A stretch of 64,000 nt of DNA from Aeromicrobium ginsengisoli (lineage in GTDB: Bacteria > Actinomycetota > Actinomycetes > Propionibacteriales > Nocardioidaceae). A model generated the notes under the pieces. It worked only from the letters and a program-made list of their open reading frames with translations. It was not told the DNA's origin and made no database searches. Positions 52,612 to 62,400 of the stretch are shown here, piece by piece. Each line of letters begins with the position of its first letter. Position 1 is the first letter of the stretch. Both the position numbers and the translations under genes were made by a program. The stretch lies in NCBI RefSeq assembly GCF_004134905.2, contig NZ_SDPQ02000001.1:682001-746000 (forward strand), written 5' to 3'.

Positions 52612-54749
52612 GTGCGCTCCAGGTAGTCGGCCTGCTCGGACTTCTCGAGCTCCTGCACCGCGGCGGCCAGGCCGGGGTGGGACGCCAGCGTCGGATCGGC
52701 CTCGACGATCGCATCCGCCACTCGCCGGGCCTCCTCGATCACCTCACCGTCCTTGACCACCGACAGGAGTCGCAGGCTCGACCGGATGCCCGACTGCCGG
52801 GCACCCAGGACATCGCCCTCGCGCCGCAGCTCGACGTCGAGGCGCGACAGCTCGAACCCGTCAGACGTCGACGCCACCGCATCGAGCCGCTCGCGAGCCG
52901 GCGAGTCGACCTCGGAGGCGGTGACCAGGAGGCACAGTCCCGCCTCGGAGCCACGCCCGACGCGGCCCCGCAGCTGGTGCAGCTGCGACATGCCGAACCG
53001 GTCGGCGTCCATCACGACCATGACCGTCGCGTTGGGCACGTCGACGCCGACCTCGACGACGGTGGTCGCGACGAGCACCTCGATCTCGCCGCGCGCGAAC
53101 GCGTTCATCGTCGCGTCCTTCTCGTCAGGTGCCATGCGGCCGTGCAGGCTGCCGAGCCTGAGGCCGTGCAGCGCTCCGCCCTCGAGCTCCTCACGCAGCT
53201 CCAGCAGCGATGTCGTGTCCTTCTCGCCGCCGTCGTCGCCCTCGCCGATGCGCGAGACCACGACGTACGCCTGCCGGCCACGGCCGACCTCCTCGCGTAC
53301 GCGCTCCCAGCCGCGCTCGAGCCACTGCGGCCGCTCGTTGTAGGGCACGACGGTCGTCTGGATCGGCTGACGACCGGCGGGCAGCTCGCGCAGGGTCGAC
53401 ACCTCGAGGTCGCCGAACACCGACATCGCGAGCGTGCGAGGGATCGGCGTGGCAGTCATGACGAGCACGTGGGGCGTGACCTCGGCGCGGTCGACCAGTG
53501 CCGCGCGCTGCTCCACGCCGAAGCGGTGCTGCTCGTCGACGACCAGCAGGCCCAGCTCGGCGAACTGGACGTGGTCCTGGATCAGGGCGTGGGTGCCGAT
53601 CACGATGCCGGCCTCTCCCGACGCGGCGTCGAGCAGCGACTCCTTGCGCGCCTTGGCGCCCTGCGAGCCAGTCAGGAGGCGTACGCGGGTGGCTCCGTCG
53701 GCGCCGCCGAGCATGCCGCCTTTGGCGAGATCACCGAGCATCGCCGTGATGGCGCGGTAGTGCTGCGCGGCGAGCACCTCGGTCGGCGCCAGCAGCGCCG
53801 TCTGTGCGCCGGCATCGACGACCTGCAGCATCGCCAGCAGCGCGACGATCGTCTTGCCGGAGCCGACCTCGCCCTGCAGGAGCCGGTGCATGGGGTGCGT
53901 ACGCCCGAGGTCGGCCGAGATCTCCGCGACAACGGTCGTCTGGCCCGCGGTGAGCTCGAACGGCAGCTGCTGCTCGAAGCGCTCGCGCAGACCACCGGGC
54001 ACCACGGGACGCGATGCCGCGCGCTCGTGCTCGAGCGCGTTGCGGCGCTGGGCGAAGATCGTCTGCACGACGAACGCCTCCTCGAACCGGAACCGGTCGC
54101 GGGCGCCCTGCCAGTCCTTGGCGTTGCGGGGCCGGTGGATCGCCTCGAGCGAACCCTTGAGGTCGAAGAAGCCACGGGACGCGCGTACGTCCTCGGGCAG
54201 CGGGTCGTCGAGCGGATCGAGCGCGTCGAGGCACATCCCGACGCAGTGCTCGATCTTCCACGACGGCATCGCTGCGGTGGCTCGGTAGATCGGGATGACG
54301 CCGCGACCCAGTCGCGAGTTGTCCATGAGATCGGCCGACTCCTCCAGCGGCTCCCAGTCCGGGTGCGTCAGCTGGAGCTTGCCGTTGAACATCGTGACGA
54401 CGCCTGCCGCGAGGCCCAGCGACTTCGGCTCCATCGTCTTGAGCCGCCAGGCCTGCTGGAAGAACGTCAGCGTGAGATGGCCCGTGCCGTCCGAGACGAC
54501 GACCTCGGTGCGCGTGCGGCGACCGCCCGGGCCGAACGAGTAGTTCTTGGCCGACGCGACCCGCGCCATGATCGTGACGTGCTGGCCGACCTCGAGCTTG
54601 GACAGGTCCGTGAGCTTGCCGAGCTCGGCGTAGCGGCGCGGATAGTGCCGCAGGAGGTCCTCGACGACGACCATGTCGAACGCCTTGGTGAGCGGCTTGG
54701 TGGTCTTGTCGCCGATCACGTTGACCAGCTTGGTCGAGAGCTCGACCAT
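52608..54749 (-). CDS. recG: ATP-dependent DNA helicase RecG
   Basis: RecG reverses stalled forks and branch-migrates Holliday junctions. The 713-residue protein has an N-terminal OB wedge domain (GQHVTIMARVASAK), Walker A LQGEVGSGKTIVAL, the DEAH-box variant VVDEQHRFG, motif III MTATPIPRTLAM and motif VI QLRGRVGRG. ATG 54749 overlaps the previous stop as TGATG; GTG 54752 is an alternative. Member of the DAK2-recG-rsmD-coaD operon. Confidence 0.96.
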
Positions 54750-56338
54750 CACTCCACCGCGATGAACAGCGGGTAGTTCTCCTGGCCGCCGTCGTAGACC
54801 ACCAGGTCGACGTCGGGGCGCAGCGTGCGCAGGTATTGGGAGATCGACTGCTCGATCAGCCCCTCGGCTCCCTCACCCATCACGACGGTCAGCATCTCAC
54901 CGGCCGGTGACAGGATGCGGTCGATGACCTCGTAGGCCACCGCAAGGATGTCCTGCCCGACGACCGCGAAGTCGCCCGCCACGACGCCCAGCACGTCGCC
55001 GACGTCGCACGGGCCGACCATCGTCATGCCGGGCTCGGTCGCGATCGTGACGGCGCCGTGCTGCGTATGGGCGGCGGCGCTCGACATCGCCACGACGACT
55101 TCGTCGAACCCGAGTCCGGGGTCGTGCACCGCGAGGGCGGCCAGCCCCTGCACCTGGGCGTGGGTCGGGATGACCGCGACGCGGATGCCGTCCTGCCGCG
55201 CAGCCTGTGCGGCCGCCTCGAACTGTCGGACGTAGCGCTGGTTGTTGGGCAGCACGATGACCTCGTCGGCGCCGGCATCACGCAGCGACGCGCTCATCTC
55301 GGCGATCGTCAGCGGGCGGTCGCGCGTGAACTCGAGCGTCATCGCGCCGGCCTCGCTGCAGAGCGCGGTCAGACCCTCGCCGGTCGTCGCGGCGATCACG
55401 ACGCGGCCGCTGCGGGGCGACTGAGCCATCTGGTCGGCGAAGTGCGTGACGGCGATGCGATAAGGGCGGCCGGCAGCGATGCCGGCCTCGATCGCGGCGC
55501 CGACGTCGTCGACGTGCACGTGCACGTTCCACAGCCGGTCGCCGCCCACGACGACGAGCGAGTCGCCGAGCGGCAGCAGCGCAGCCCGCAGCCCGGCGAT
55601 GTGGTCGTCGTCGGCCTCGAGGAGATACATGACCTCGTACGACGGGCCGTCGGCGCTCAGGTCGTCGCCGGCCCCCACGGCCGGCACCGGGATGGTGCTC
55701 GCTGCGGGCTTGGGGATGCGGCCGGTCAGGGCTTGCTCCGTGGCGTCGAGCACCACGACGAGCGCGCGACCGCCGGCATCGACGACACCCGCGCGCGCCA
55801 GCAACGGCATCTGCTCGGGCGTACGGGCCAGTGCCTCGCGTGCGGCACGCGCGGCCTCGCCGAAGACCGTACGTCCGTCGACCCCGGCCGCAGCCGAGTC
55901 CGTCGCACCTGCGGCTGCCGCCTTGGCGACGGACAGGATCGTGCCCTCGACCGGCGCACCGACCGCGGCCCACGCGGCGTCGGAGGCGGCGGCGAACGAC
56001 TTCGCGACATCCTCCGCGGTGACATCGCCACCCTCGAGGTCGAGGTCGCGGAAGCACGCGCGTACGAGCTGGGACAGGATCACCCCGGTGTTGCCCTTGG
56101 CCCCGGTCAGCAGCCCGTCGACGTATGCCTTGACGAGCTCCGCGAACGACACGTCCGCTGGCATGCCCGCGACGGCGTCGGCGCCCGACGCGAACGTCAG
56201 GTAGGCGTTGGTGCCGGTGTCGCTGTCGGGCACGGGGAACACGTTGAGCGCGTCGATCTCCGCGCGAGCCGACGACAGGGCCCCGGCACACAGCTGCGTC
56301 CACGCACGGAACGCCGTGGGATTGAGGGTGAGGCCCAT
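54749..56338 (-). CDS. DAK2/DegV-fold fatty-acid-kinase-like protein (FakA/YloV type)
   Basis: This 529-residue protein has an N-terminal DhaL/DAK2 nucleotide domain (VFPVPDSDTGTNAYLTF with the Mg2+ Asp residues, then AKGNTGVILSQLVRA). The C-terminal DAK1_2/DegV-like region follows (VLPNNQRYVRQFEAA, VIPTHAQVQGLAAL). FakA of Firmicutes phosphorylates fatty acids bound to FakB. ATG 56338 follows TAGCCT (56350-56345) by 6 nt. First gene of its operon, divergent from rpmB. Confidence 0.92.
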   Translation of the reverse strand: MGLTLNPTAFRAWTQLCAGALSSARAEIDALNVFPVPDSDTGTNAYLTFASGADAVAGMPADVSFAELVKAYVDGLLTGAKGNTGVILSQLVRACFRDLDLEGGDVTAEDVAKSFAAASDAAWAAVGAPVEGTILSVAKAAAAGATDSAAAGVDGRTVFGEAARAAREALARTPEQMPLLARAGVVDAGGRALVVVLDATEQALTGRIPKPAASTIPVPAVGAGDDLSADGPSYEVMYLLEADDDHIAGLRAALLPLGDSLVVVGGDRLWNVHVHVDDVGAAIEAGIAAGRPYRIAVTHFADQMAQSPRSGRVVIAATTGEGLTALCSEAGAMTLEFTRDRPLTIAEMSASLRDAGADEVIVLPNNQRYVRQFEAAAQAARQDGIRVAVIPTHAQVQGLAALAVHDPGLGFDEVVVAMSSAAAHTQHGAVTIATEPGMTMVGPCDVGDVLGVVAGDFAVVGQDILAVAYEVIDRILSPAGEMLTVVMGEGAEGLIEQSISQYLRTLRPDVDLVVYDGGQENYPLFIAVE

Positions 56339-56414
56339 GGGGCGAGGCTATCGGTCGGCACCGTGGATCGACGGGAGCGTCCGGGCTGATTCGCGTCGGC
56401 GTCGGGTCTTCGGC

Positions 56415-56420
56415 TATTCT
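56415..56420 (+). promoter_or_regulatory. -10 element for rpmB
   Basis: TATTCT lies 79 bp upstream of the rpmB start and would give a leader of about 70 nt, unlike the leaderless genes nearby. The -35 box is not clear. Confidence 0.4.
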
Positions 56421-56498
56421 TGAGCGGTTGTCGTCGCACCGTCAGGTCGCGGTGACGGCCCCATTCATCCAAGTTGTCTCAACATTCAGGAGTTCGCC

Positions 56499-56684
56499 GT
56501 GGCTGCGGTCTGTGACGTGTGCGCCAAGGGACCTGGCTTCGGCCACAACGTCTCCTTCTCGCACCGACGCACCAAGCGTCGTTTCAACCCCAACATCCAG
56601 CGCGTCCGCGCCGTGGTGGAGGGCACCCCCAAGCACCTCAACGTGTGCACGTCGTGCATCAAGGCCGGCAAGGTCTCCCGCTAG
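56499..56684 (+). CDS. rpmB: 50S ribosomal protein L28
   Basis: This 61-residue ribosomal protein has AVCDVCAKGPGFGHNVSFSHRRTKRRFNPN-type sequence (start and Cys-x-x-Cys visible), with a second pair in CTSCIKAGKV, i.e. the zinc-binding form. GTG 56499 follows an AGGAG site. It is divergent from the DAK2 gene. Confidence 0.97.
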   Translation: MAAVCDVCAKGPGFGHNVSFSHRRTKRRFNPNIQRVRAVVEGTPKHLNVCTSCIKAGKVSR

Positions 56685-56725
56685 ACCTCTGGCTCACGGT
56701 TGCGATGTGACTCTAGAGTCATCTC

Positions 56726-58144
56726 GTGACCACTGAGAAAAGCATTCGCGTCCACGCCTTCGGTGACGACGCACTCGGCGACCTCGACACAGTCGGGGTC
56801 GCCGCTGCTGTTGCCGCGGGAACGATCAGCGCCCGCGAGGCGGCCGAGGCGGCCATCGCCCGTGCCGAGCGGGTGAATCCTGAGCTCAACGCGATCCAGC
56901 ATCCTGATTTCGAACGCGGGCTGGCCTCGTCCGAACAGCCCTCCGAGGGTGTGTTCGCGGGCGTACCGACATTCGTCAAGGACAACACCGACTTCGCCGG
57001 TCTGCCGTCGGACCAGGGCTCGCTCGCGGTGAAGTCGCGCCCGGCCGCCGCGCACGCACCGTTCACGGATCAGTTCCTGTCCGCCGGCTTCACGGTCCTG
57101 GGCAAGTCGACGATGCCCGAGTTCGGCTTCAACGCCACGACCGAGTACGCGACGCTGCCGCCGACCCGCAACCCGTGGAACACCGGATACTCCGCCGGGG
57201 CGTCCTCCGGCGGCGCCGCGGCTCTCGTCGCCTCAGGTGTCGTGCCGATCGCACACGCCAACGACGGTGGCGGCTCGATCCGCATCCCCGCCGCCGCCTG
57301 CGGCCTCGTCGGGCTCAAGCCCACCCGCGGCCGCGTCGTGCCCGCTGCGGAGGCGGCCAAGTTGCCGGTCGACATCATCTCCAACGGAGTCGTCACGCGG
57401 ACGGTCCGCGACACGGCGCACTTCATGGCTGCCACGCAGGCCTACCGCCCGGCGATGGGCCTCAAGCCGCTGGGTCTCGTCGAGGGTCCCTCTGACCGGC
57501 GCCTCCGGGTCGGGCTGATCGTCGACTCGATCACCGGCAAGCCGACCGACGAGGACACTCGCAAGGCCGTGCTGGCCAGCGCTGACCTGCTGGGCTCGCT
57601 GGGTCACGACGTCGTCGAGGTGCCGCTCCCGGTCGGCAAGGCGTTCATGGAGGACTTCAAGCACTACTGGGGCATGCTGGCGTTCTCGACGCAGCACTTC
57701 GGCCGCCGGGTCATAAGCCCCGACTTCGACAAGACGCTCACGGATCCGTTCACCCGCGGCCTCGCCCGACGGTTCGTGCGCCAAGCTTGGCGTACGCCGA
57801 CCGCGATCCGCGGGCTCAAGCGCTCCGAGCAGCGCTACCGCGCCGCGTTCGCCGACGTCGACGTGGTCCTGTCGCCGACCTTGGCATACGCGACGCCCGA
57901 GCTCGGCTACCTGTCCCCCGCGGTCGACTTCGAGGTGATGTTCGAGCGCTTGGTCCACTACGCCGCGTTCACCCCGCTCAACAACGCCTCCGGCGGCCCG
58001 GCGATCTCGTTGCCGCTCGGGCGCTCGTCGGCCGACATGCCGATCGGTGTGCACTTCTCGGCCGACCACGGTGACGAGCAGACCTTGCTCGAGCTCGCGT
58101 ACGAGCTCGAGGCCGCCCAGCCGTTCGCTGAGATTCACCGTTGA
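56726..58144 (+). CDS. Amidase (amidase-signature family)
   Basis: This 472-residue hydrolase has the Ser-cisSer-Lys triad: Lys in PTFVKDNTDFAG, cis-Ser in SAGASSGGAAAL, and the nucleophile in NDGGGSIRIPAA. It is related to GatA but lacks a gatB/C context, so a stand-alone amidase for small amides is likely. GTG 56726 sits 6 nt after TAGAGT (56714-56719). Its stop overlaps the next gene's TTG start. Confidence 0.93.
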   Translation: MTTEKSIRVHAFGDDALGDLDTVGVAAAVAAGTISAREAAEAAIARAERVNPELNAIQHPDFERGLASSEQPSEGVFAGVPTFVKDNTDFAGLPSDQGSLAVKSRPAAAHAPFTDQFLSAGFTVLGKSTMPEFGFNATTEYATLPPTRNPWNTGYSAGASSGGAAALVASGVVPIAHANDGGGSIRIPAAACGLVGLKPTRGRVVPAAEAAKLPVDIISNGVVTRTVRDTAHFMAATQAYRPAMGLKPLGLVEGPSDRRLRVGLIVDSITGKPTDEDTRKAVLASADLLGSLGHDVVEVPLPVGKAFMEDFKHYWGMLAFSTQHFGRRVISPDFDKTLTDPFTRGLARRFVRQAWRTPTAIRGLKRSEQRYRAAFADVDVVLSPTLAYATPELGYLSPAVDFEVMFERLVHYAAFTPLNNASGGPAISLPLGRSSADMPIGVHFSADHGDEQTLLELAYELEAAQPFAEIHR

Positions 58145-58647
58145 ACCTGGTCCTTCGCCGCCTCGCGCTCAGCGACGAGGCCGACACCGTGGCTGCGGTC
58201 GCCGAGATGGCCGCCGAAGGCGGTCACTGGTCCTACCGCTATCGCCCCGACCTGCCCTGGCCGGCGTACGTCGACCTCGTGCACGGCTGGGAGGTCGGCC
58301 GCGACCTGCCGGGCGACTTCGTCGCGAACGCCGATCTCGTCGCCGATGTCGACGGGGTCGTCGTCGGGCGATCGTCCCTGCGTTTCGAGCTCAACGAGTT
58401 CCTGCGGACACTCGGCGGCCACATCGGCTATGCCGTACGCCCGCAGTTCCGCGGTCGTGGCCGTGCCACGGAGATCCTGCGGCAGTCGGTCGACCTGCTG
58501 CGAGCCCGAGGCATCAGCCCGGCGCTCGTCACCTGCGACGACGACAATGTCGCCTCGGCCAAGGTCATCGAGGCCAACGGCGTAGTCCTGGAAGCGGTGG
58601 TGCCGGGCGTCGCCGACATGCCCAAGCGGCGCTACTGGGTCAGCTGA
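58141..58647 (+). CDS. GNAT family N-acetyltransferase
   Basis: This 168-residue acetyltransferase has the acetyl-CoA loop YAVRPQFRGRGRATEIL and the following VTCDDDNVASAKVIEANG. TTG 58141 overlaps the amidase stop as TTGA, giving coupled translation. The acceptor substrate is unknown. The 3' end overlaps the convergent methyltransferase gene by 8 bp. Confidence 0.88.
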   Translation: MNLVLRRLALSDEADTVAAVAEMAAEGGHWSYRYRPDLPWPAYVDLVHGWEVGRDLPGDFVANADLVADVDGVVVGRSSLRFELNEFLRTLGGHIGYAVRPQFRGRGRATEILRQSVDLLRARGISPALVTCDDDNVASAKVIEANGVVLEAVVPGVADMPKRRYWVS

Positions 58648-59518
58648 GCTCGGCGACCACGACGCGGCCGTTGGCCAGCGAGCGGCGCTGCCTGACAGGC
58701 CGACCCGTGTCCGTGGCCAGCGTCAACAGGTCGACGTCGCGGACCACGGCGTACCCGTGCACCTCGAGCAGCTCTCGCATCGTCAATGCGGTCCAGGTCG
58801 ACCGGGTGGGCTCACCGGCCAGCGGGTCGGGCCGGCGGCTCAGTGTGGTCATCGCACGCATCACCAGGCGACCGAGTGCCGCCTTGGCCGAGGGAACCTG
58901 ATAGTTGACGATCAGGCGACTTCCGGCGGCCGACAGGTCCCCGATGACGCGCATCGTGGCCTCGACCTCCGAGCGGCTGAGATAGGGCACGACGCCCTCC
59001 CACACCCATGTCGTCGCCACCTCGACGCGATGACCCTGAGCGGTCAGCGCCTCGCCGAGGTCATCGCGACCGAAGTCGACGGGCACGAACCGGACGTCTC
59101 GCGCCACCGGCGACAGGTCCCGGGCCCGCGACCGCTTGTCCTGCTGTGACGCTGGATGGTCGACCTCGAAGACGTCCGACCCGGCCAGCTCGGTCATCCG
59201 CCACGCTCGACCGTCCAGCCCGGCGCCGAGGATCACGACCTGGGCGTTGACCTGCTCACGCAGCGCGTCGTCGATCGCCACGGTCCTCGGCACGATCACC
59301 TCGGCGGTCGCGCGCAGCATCTCCCACTCCACGCGCAGACCCCAGCCGGGCGGAGGTGCGTCATCGCTCGCCAGGTCGACGGCCGCCTGCTCGTCGTCGA
59401 GCAGCAGTCGCGCCGCCGTCGGGTCAGCGAACCGTTCGACGTCATCCCAGGTGTCGGCGACGGCCCTGCCCTGACAGACCAGAACGGCGGTGCGGCTGGC
59501 TGTCGTTGCTGACTTCAT
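58640..59518 (-). CDS. LCM-type SAM-dependent O-methyltransferase (TIGR00027-like)
   Basis: This 292-residue methyltransferase of the leucine-carboxyl-methyltransferase fold is abundant in actinomycetes. It has VVILGAGLDGRAWRM (SAM loop), FEVDHPASQQDKR and TTWVWEGVVPYLS. The substrates of most such paralogues are unknown. ATG 59518 follows TAGCGT (59530-59525) by 6 nt. Confidence 0.9.
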   Translation of the reverse strand: MKSATTASRTAVLVCQGRAVADTWDDVERFADPTAARLLLDDEQAAVDLASDDAPPPGWGLRVEWEMLRATAEVIVPRTVAIDDALREQVNAQVVILGAGLDGRAWRMTELAGSDVFEVDHPASQQDKRSRARDLSPVARDVRFVPVDFGRDDLGEALTAQGHRVEVATTWVWEGVVPYLSRSEVEATMRVIGDLSAAGSRLIVNYQVPSAKAALGRLVMRAMTTLSRRPDPLAGEPTRSTWTALTMRELLEVHGYAVVRDVDLLTLATDTGRPVRQRRSLANGRVVVAELS

Positions 59519-59561
59519 ACGGCAACGCTAGGTCGCGGATCTGTCACCCGACCATGACATA

Positions 59562-60518
59562 TCACCTGAAGTGCTGATGACCTGCCGGGCCCTCGTACGT
59601 CTTGCCGTCGACCAGGATGCCCGCGCCGTCCGACACCGCACCGATCGCGGTCCAGCCCTCGGGCAACGACGCCTGTGAGCTGAACGTGGCGACCAACGCG
59701 TAGTCGTCGCCGCCGGTCAGCATGAACGTGAGGGCGTCGACGCCGAGCGCCTCGCTGACCGTCGCCACCGGTTCGGGGATGACGAACGTCGACGAGACGA
59801 GGTCGATCGCGACACCGCTGGCCTCGGCGATGTGGCCCAGGTCGGCGAGCAGCCCGTCGCTGATGTCGGTCATGGCCGTCGCGCCGGCGCCGGCTGCTTG
59901 GGGACCCGCGGCATAGGGCGGGTGCGGCACGCGATGGGCGTCGACGGCGGCCTTGGGCGAGCGGAAGCCGCGGCTCAGGGCGGCGAAGCCGGCACCGGCC
60001 AGGCCGAGCTGTCCGGCGTACGCCACGACGTCGCCGGGGAGCGCACCGGAACGCAGCACGGGGCGGCTGACGTCGCCCATCGCGGTGACGGCGATGACGA
60101 TCTTGTCCGACGCCGTGACATCGCCGCCGACGATGTGGGCGCCGACGTGCGCGCACTCGACCTCGAACCCGCGGGTCATCTCCAGCACCCACGACACCGG
60201 CAGGTCGGCGGGTGCACCGAACCCCAAGGTCAGGGCCGTCGCGACCCCACCCATGGCGTTGATGTCGGAGAGATTGCAGGCCGCCGCCTTGCGGCCGATG
60301 TCGTGCGCGGACGACCAGTCGCGGCGGAAGTGCCGGCCCTCGACGAGCAGATCGGTCGACACCAGGAAGCTGCCGTCCTTGGTCGACACGTGTGCCGCGT
60401 CGTCGCCCGGACCCAGCAGGACGTGCCGGTTGTCGCCGATCTCGGCGCGTACCCGGTCGATCAGGCCGAACTCGCCGATGTCGCCGATCGTGGGTTCGTC
60501 CGGAGCACTCGTCGCCAT
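59562..60518 (-). CDS. thiL: Thiamine-monophosphate kinase
   Basis: ThiL makes thiamine pyrophosphate, the cofactor needed by AceE among others. The 318-residue protein has GEFGLIDRV, GPGDDAAHV, LLVEGRHFRRDW, NLSDINAMGG, VGGDVTAS and the C-terminal LTGGDDYALV. ATG 60518 is used; ATG 60527 is possible. A CACAAT box (60531-60526) lies 7 nt upstream of 60518. Confidence 0.95.
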   Translation of the reverse strand: MATSAPDEPTIGDIGEFGLIDRVRAEIGDNRHVLLGPGDDAAHVSTKDGSFLVSTDLLVEGRHFRRDWSSAHDIGRKAAACNLSDINAMGGVATALTLGFGAPADLPVSWVLEMTRGFEVECAHVGAHIVGGDVTASDKIVIAVTAMGDVSRPVLRSGALPGDVVAYAGQLGLAGAGFAALSRGFRSPKAAVDAHRVPHPPYAAGPQAAGAGATAMTDISDGLLADLGHIAEASGVAIDLVSSTFVIPEPVATVSEALGVDALTFMLTGGDDYALVATFSSQASLPEGWTAIGAVSDGAGILVDGKTYEGPAGHQHFR

Positions 60519-60605
60519 ACGCGCCATTGTGTCGCAGGCAGCGGCGCACGTGAGGAGGCGCATCGGGTAGCGTGGCACAGTCCGGTCTACTGAAGGAGTT
60601 CCACG

Positions 60606-60842
60606 ATGGCTGTGCAGGCATACATCCTCGTCCAGACCGAGGTCGGCAAGGCCGCCGAGGTCGCGACCGCGATCGCCGCCATCGACGGCGTCACCCTCGC
60701 TGAAGACGTGACCGGACCCTACGACGTCATCGTCCGGGCTGAGGGCCCCAGCGTCGACGAGCTCGGCGCGCTGGTCGTCACCACGATCCAGAACGTTCCC
60801 GGCATCACCCGTACGCTCACCTGCCCCATCGTGCGCATCTAG
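60606..60842 (+). CDS. Stand-alone Lrp/AsnC ligand-binding (RAM) domain protein
   Basis: This 78-residue protein corresponds to the C-terminal effector domain of Lrp-type regulators without the DNA-binding half (QAYILVQTEVGK, GVTLAEDVTGPYDVIV, VPGITRTLTCPIV). Such proteins may bind amino acids or partner with full Lrp proteins. ATG 60606 has AAGGAG upstream. Nearly adjacent to the DUF3515 gene (2-bp gap). Confidence 0.9.
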   Translation: MAVQAYILVQTEVGKAAEVATAIAAIDGVTLAEDVTGPYDVIVRAEGPSVDELGALVVTTIQNVPGITRTLTCPIVRI

Positions 60843-60844
60843 CA

Positions 60845-61297
60845 GTGGGTCGGCGTCTTCTCCTCGCCACGGCCCTCTGCGCCGCACTCGTCACGGCGGG
60901 CTGCGGATCGGAGCTCTCGGTCGACGAGTACCCGACCGTGCGCGGCACGGAGGTCAACTGCAAGGGCCTGTTCGCCGACCGGCCGTTGAAGGTCGCCGGT
61001 CAGAAGAACCGCCTGGTCAAGGACGAGAACGCGTCGGCTTGGGGCGACCCGGCGATCATCCTGCGGTGCGGCGTCGAGAAGCCCAAGGACCTCGGCCCGG
61101 CGTCGCGGTGCGACATGGTCGACGACGTCGGATGGTTCAGCGAGACGACCTCCGACGGCTACCTGTTCACGACGATCGGCCGTGACTACTACGTCAGCGT
61201 CGAGGTGCCGGACGACTATGCGCCCGAGGCCGACGCCCTCGCCGACCTGGCCGACTCCGTCGCGCGGCACGACCCGGTCAAGAAGCCCTGCGTCTAG
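60845..61297 (+). CDS. DUF3515 family lipoprotein
   Basis: This 150-residue protein has a lipoprotein signal (LLLATALCAALVTAGC, lipobox about residue 20). Conserved Cys residues in EVNCKGLF, ILRCGV, SRCDMVDD and PCV may form disulfides outside the membrane. It matches the Rv2980-like DUF3515 family conserved beside ddl and thiL. GTG 60845. The stop codon overlaps that of the convergent ddl by 4 bp. Confidence 0.87.
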   Translation: MGRRLLLATALCAALVTAGCGSELSVDEYPTVRGTEVNCKGLFADRPLKVAGQKNRLVKDENASAWGDPAIILRCGVEKPKDLGPASRCDMVDDVGWFSETTSDGYLFTTIGRDYYVSVEVPDDYAPEADALADLADSVARHDPVKKPCV

Positions 61298-62364
61298 CGC
61301 AGTCCGGTCTCGCGTCCCAGGGCGAGCTGGATCAGCCGGTCGACGAGCTCTGGATAGGACATCCCGCTCGCCTGCCACAGGACGGGGAACATCGAGTAGG
61401 GCGTGAAGCCCGGCATCGTGTTGATCTCGTTGATGACCAGGCCGTCGTCGGTCAGGAAGAAGTCGACACGAGCCAGGCCTTCGCAACCGACCGCCTCGAA
61501 CGCCTGCACGGCGTATGTGCGAATGCGCTCGCTCAGCGTGACCGAGATGTCCGCGGGCACGACGTTGCGGCTCGTGCCGTCGAGGTACTTGGCCTCGAAG
61601 TCGTAGAACTCGTGGGCTGAGTCCGCCTCGACCGTGATCTCGCCGACGAGGCTGGCGACGGGCTTGCCGTCGGGCTCCTGGATGACAGCGCACTCGAGCT
61701 CGCGCTTGCCCTTGGCTCCGGCCTCGACGATGACCTTGGGGTCGAAGTCGCGCGCCTTGTTGACCGCGCTGTCGAGCTCCTCCCACGTGTCGACCATCGT
61801 GACGCCCGAGCTCGAGCCGGCTCTCGCGGGCTTGACGAAGACCGGCAGGCCCAGCGCACGGATGCGCGCCTCGACCCGCTCGCGCTCGCCCTTCCACTGC
61901 CACGGGAGCACCGTGACGTAGGGGATCTGTGGCAGCCCGGCGGCGGAGAAGACGGTCTTGGTGAACGGTTTGTCCATGCTCACCGCGCTGGAGAGCACCC
62001 CGGCGCCGACGTAGCGGACGTCAGCCATCTCGAGCAGGCCCTGGATCGTGCCATCCTCGCCCCAGGGGCCGTGCAGCAGCGGGAACACTGCGTCGAACCC
62101 GCGCAGGTCCTCCCACGAGAACGGCGGACGGTCGTCGCGCACCTCGGGCAGCTGACCGGCGACGAGCTCCGGCCACTCGGCGGTCTCCTGGACCCAGGCC
62201 CCGGCGCGGGTGATGCCGACGGGCTGGACCTCATAGCGATCCTGGTCTATTGCCGCGATGACCTCGCGTGCGGTGAGACAGGAGACCCCGTGCTCACTGG
62301 AACGGCCGCCAAAAATGACAGCAAGTCTTGGTTTGCCGACTGAGGTGTCCACCGAGAGGCTCAT
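61294..62364 (-). CDS. ddl: D-alanine--D-alanine ligase
   Basis: Ddl joins two D-Ala for peptidoglycan. The 356-residue ATP-grasp protein has IFGGRSSEHGVS, FPLLHGPWGEDGTIQG, SMDKPFTK, VKPARAGSSSGV (Lys and loop for ATP) and the metal site LARVDFFL ... INEINTMPGFTPYSMFP. ATG 62364. The neighbour on the far side is gpsA, as in mycobacteria, with a transsulfuration gene between. Confidence 0.96.
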   Translation of the reverse strand: MSLSVDTSVGKPRLAVIFGGRSSEHGVSCLTAREVIAAIDQDRYEVQPVGITRAGAWVQETAEWPELVAGQLPEVRDDRPPFSWEDLRGFDAVFPLLHGPWGEDGTIQGLLEMADVRYVGAGVLSSAVSMDKPFTKTVFSAAGLPQIPYVTVLPWQWKGERERVEARIRALGLPVFVKPARAGSSSGVTMVDTWEELDSAVNKARDFDPKVIVEAGAKGKRELECAVIQEPDGKPVASLVGEITVEADSAHEFYDFEAKYLDGTSRNVVPADISVTLSERIRTYAVQAFEAVGCEGLARVDFFLTDDGLVINEINTMPGFTPYSMFPVLWQASGMSYPELVDRLIQLALGRETGLR

Positions 62365-62400
62365 TGCGGAGCACGATACCGGTCAAGGCATGATGTCCTC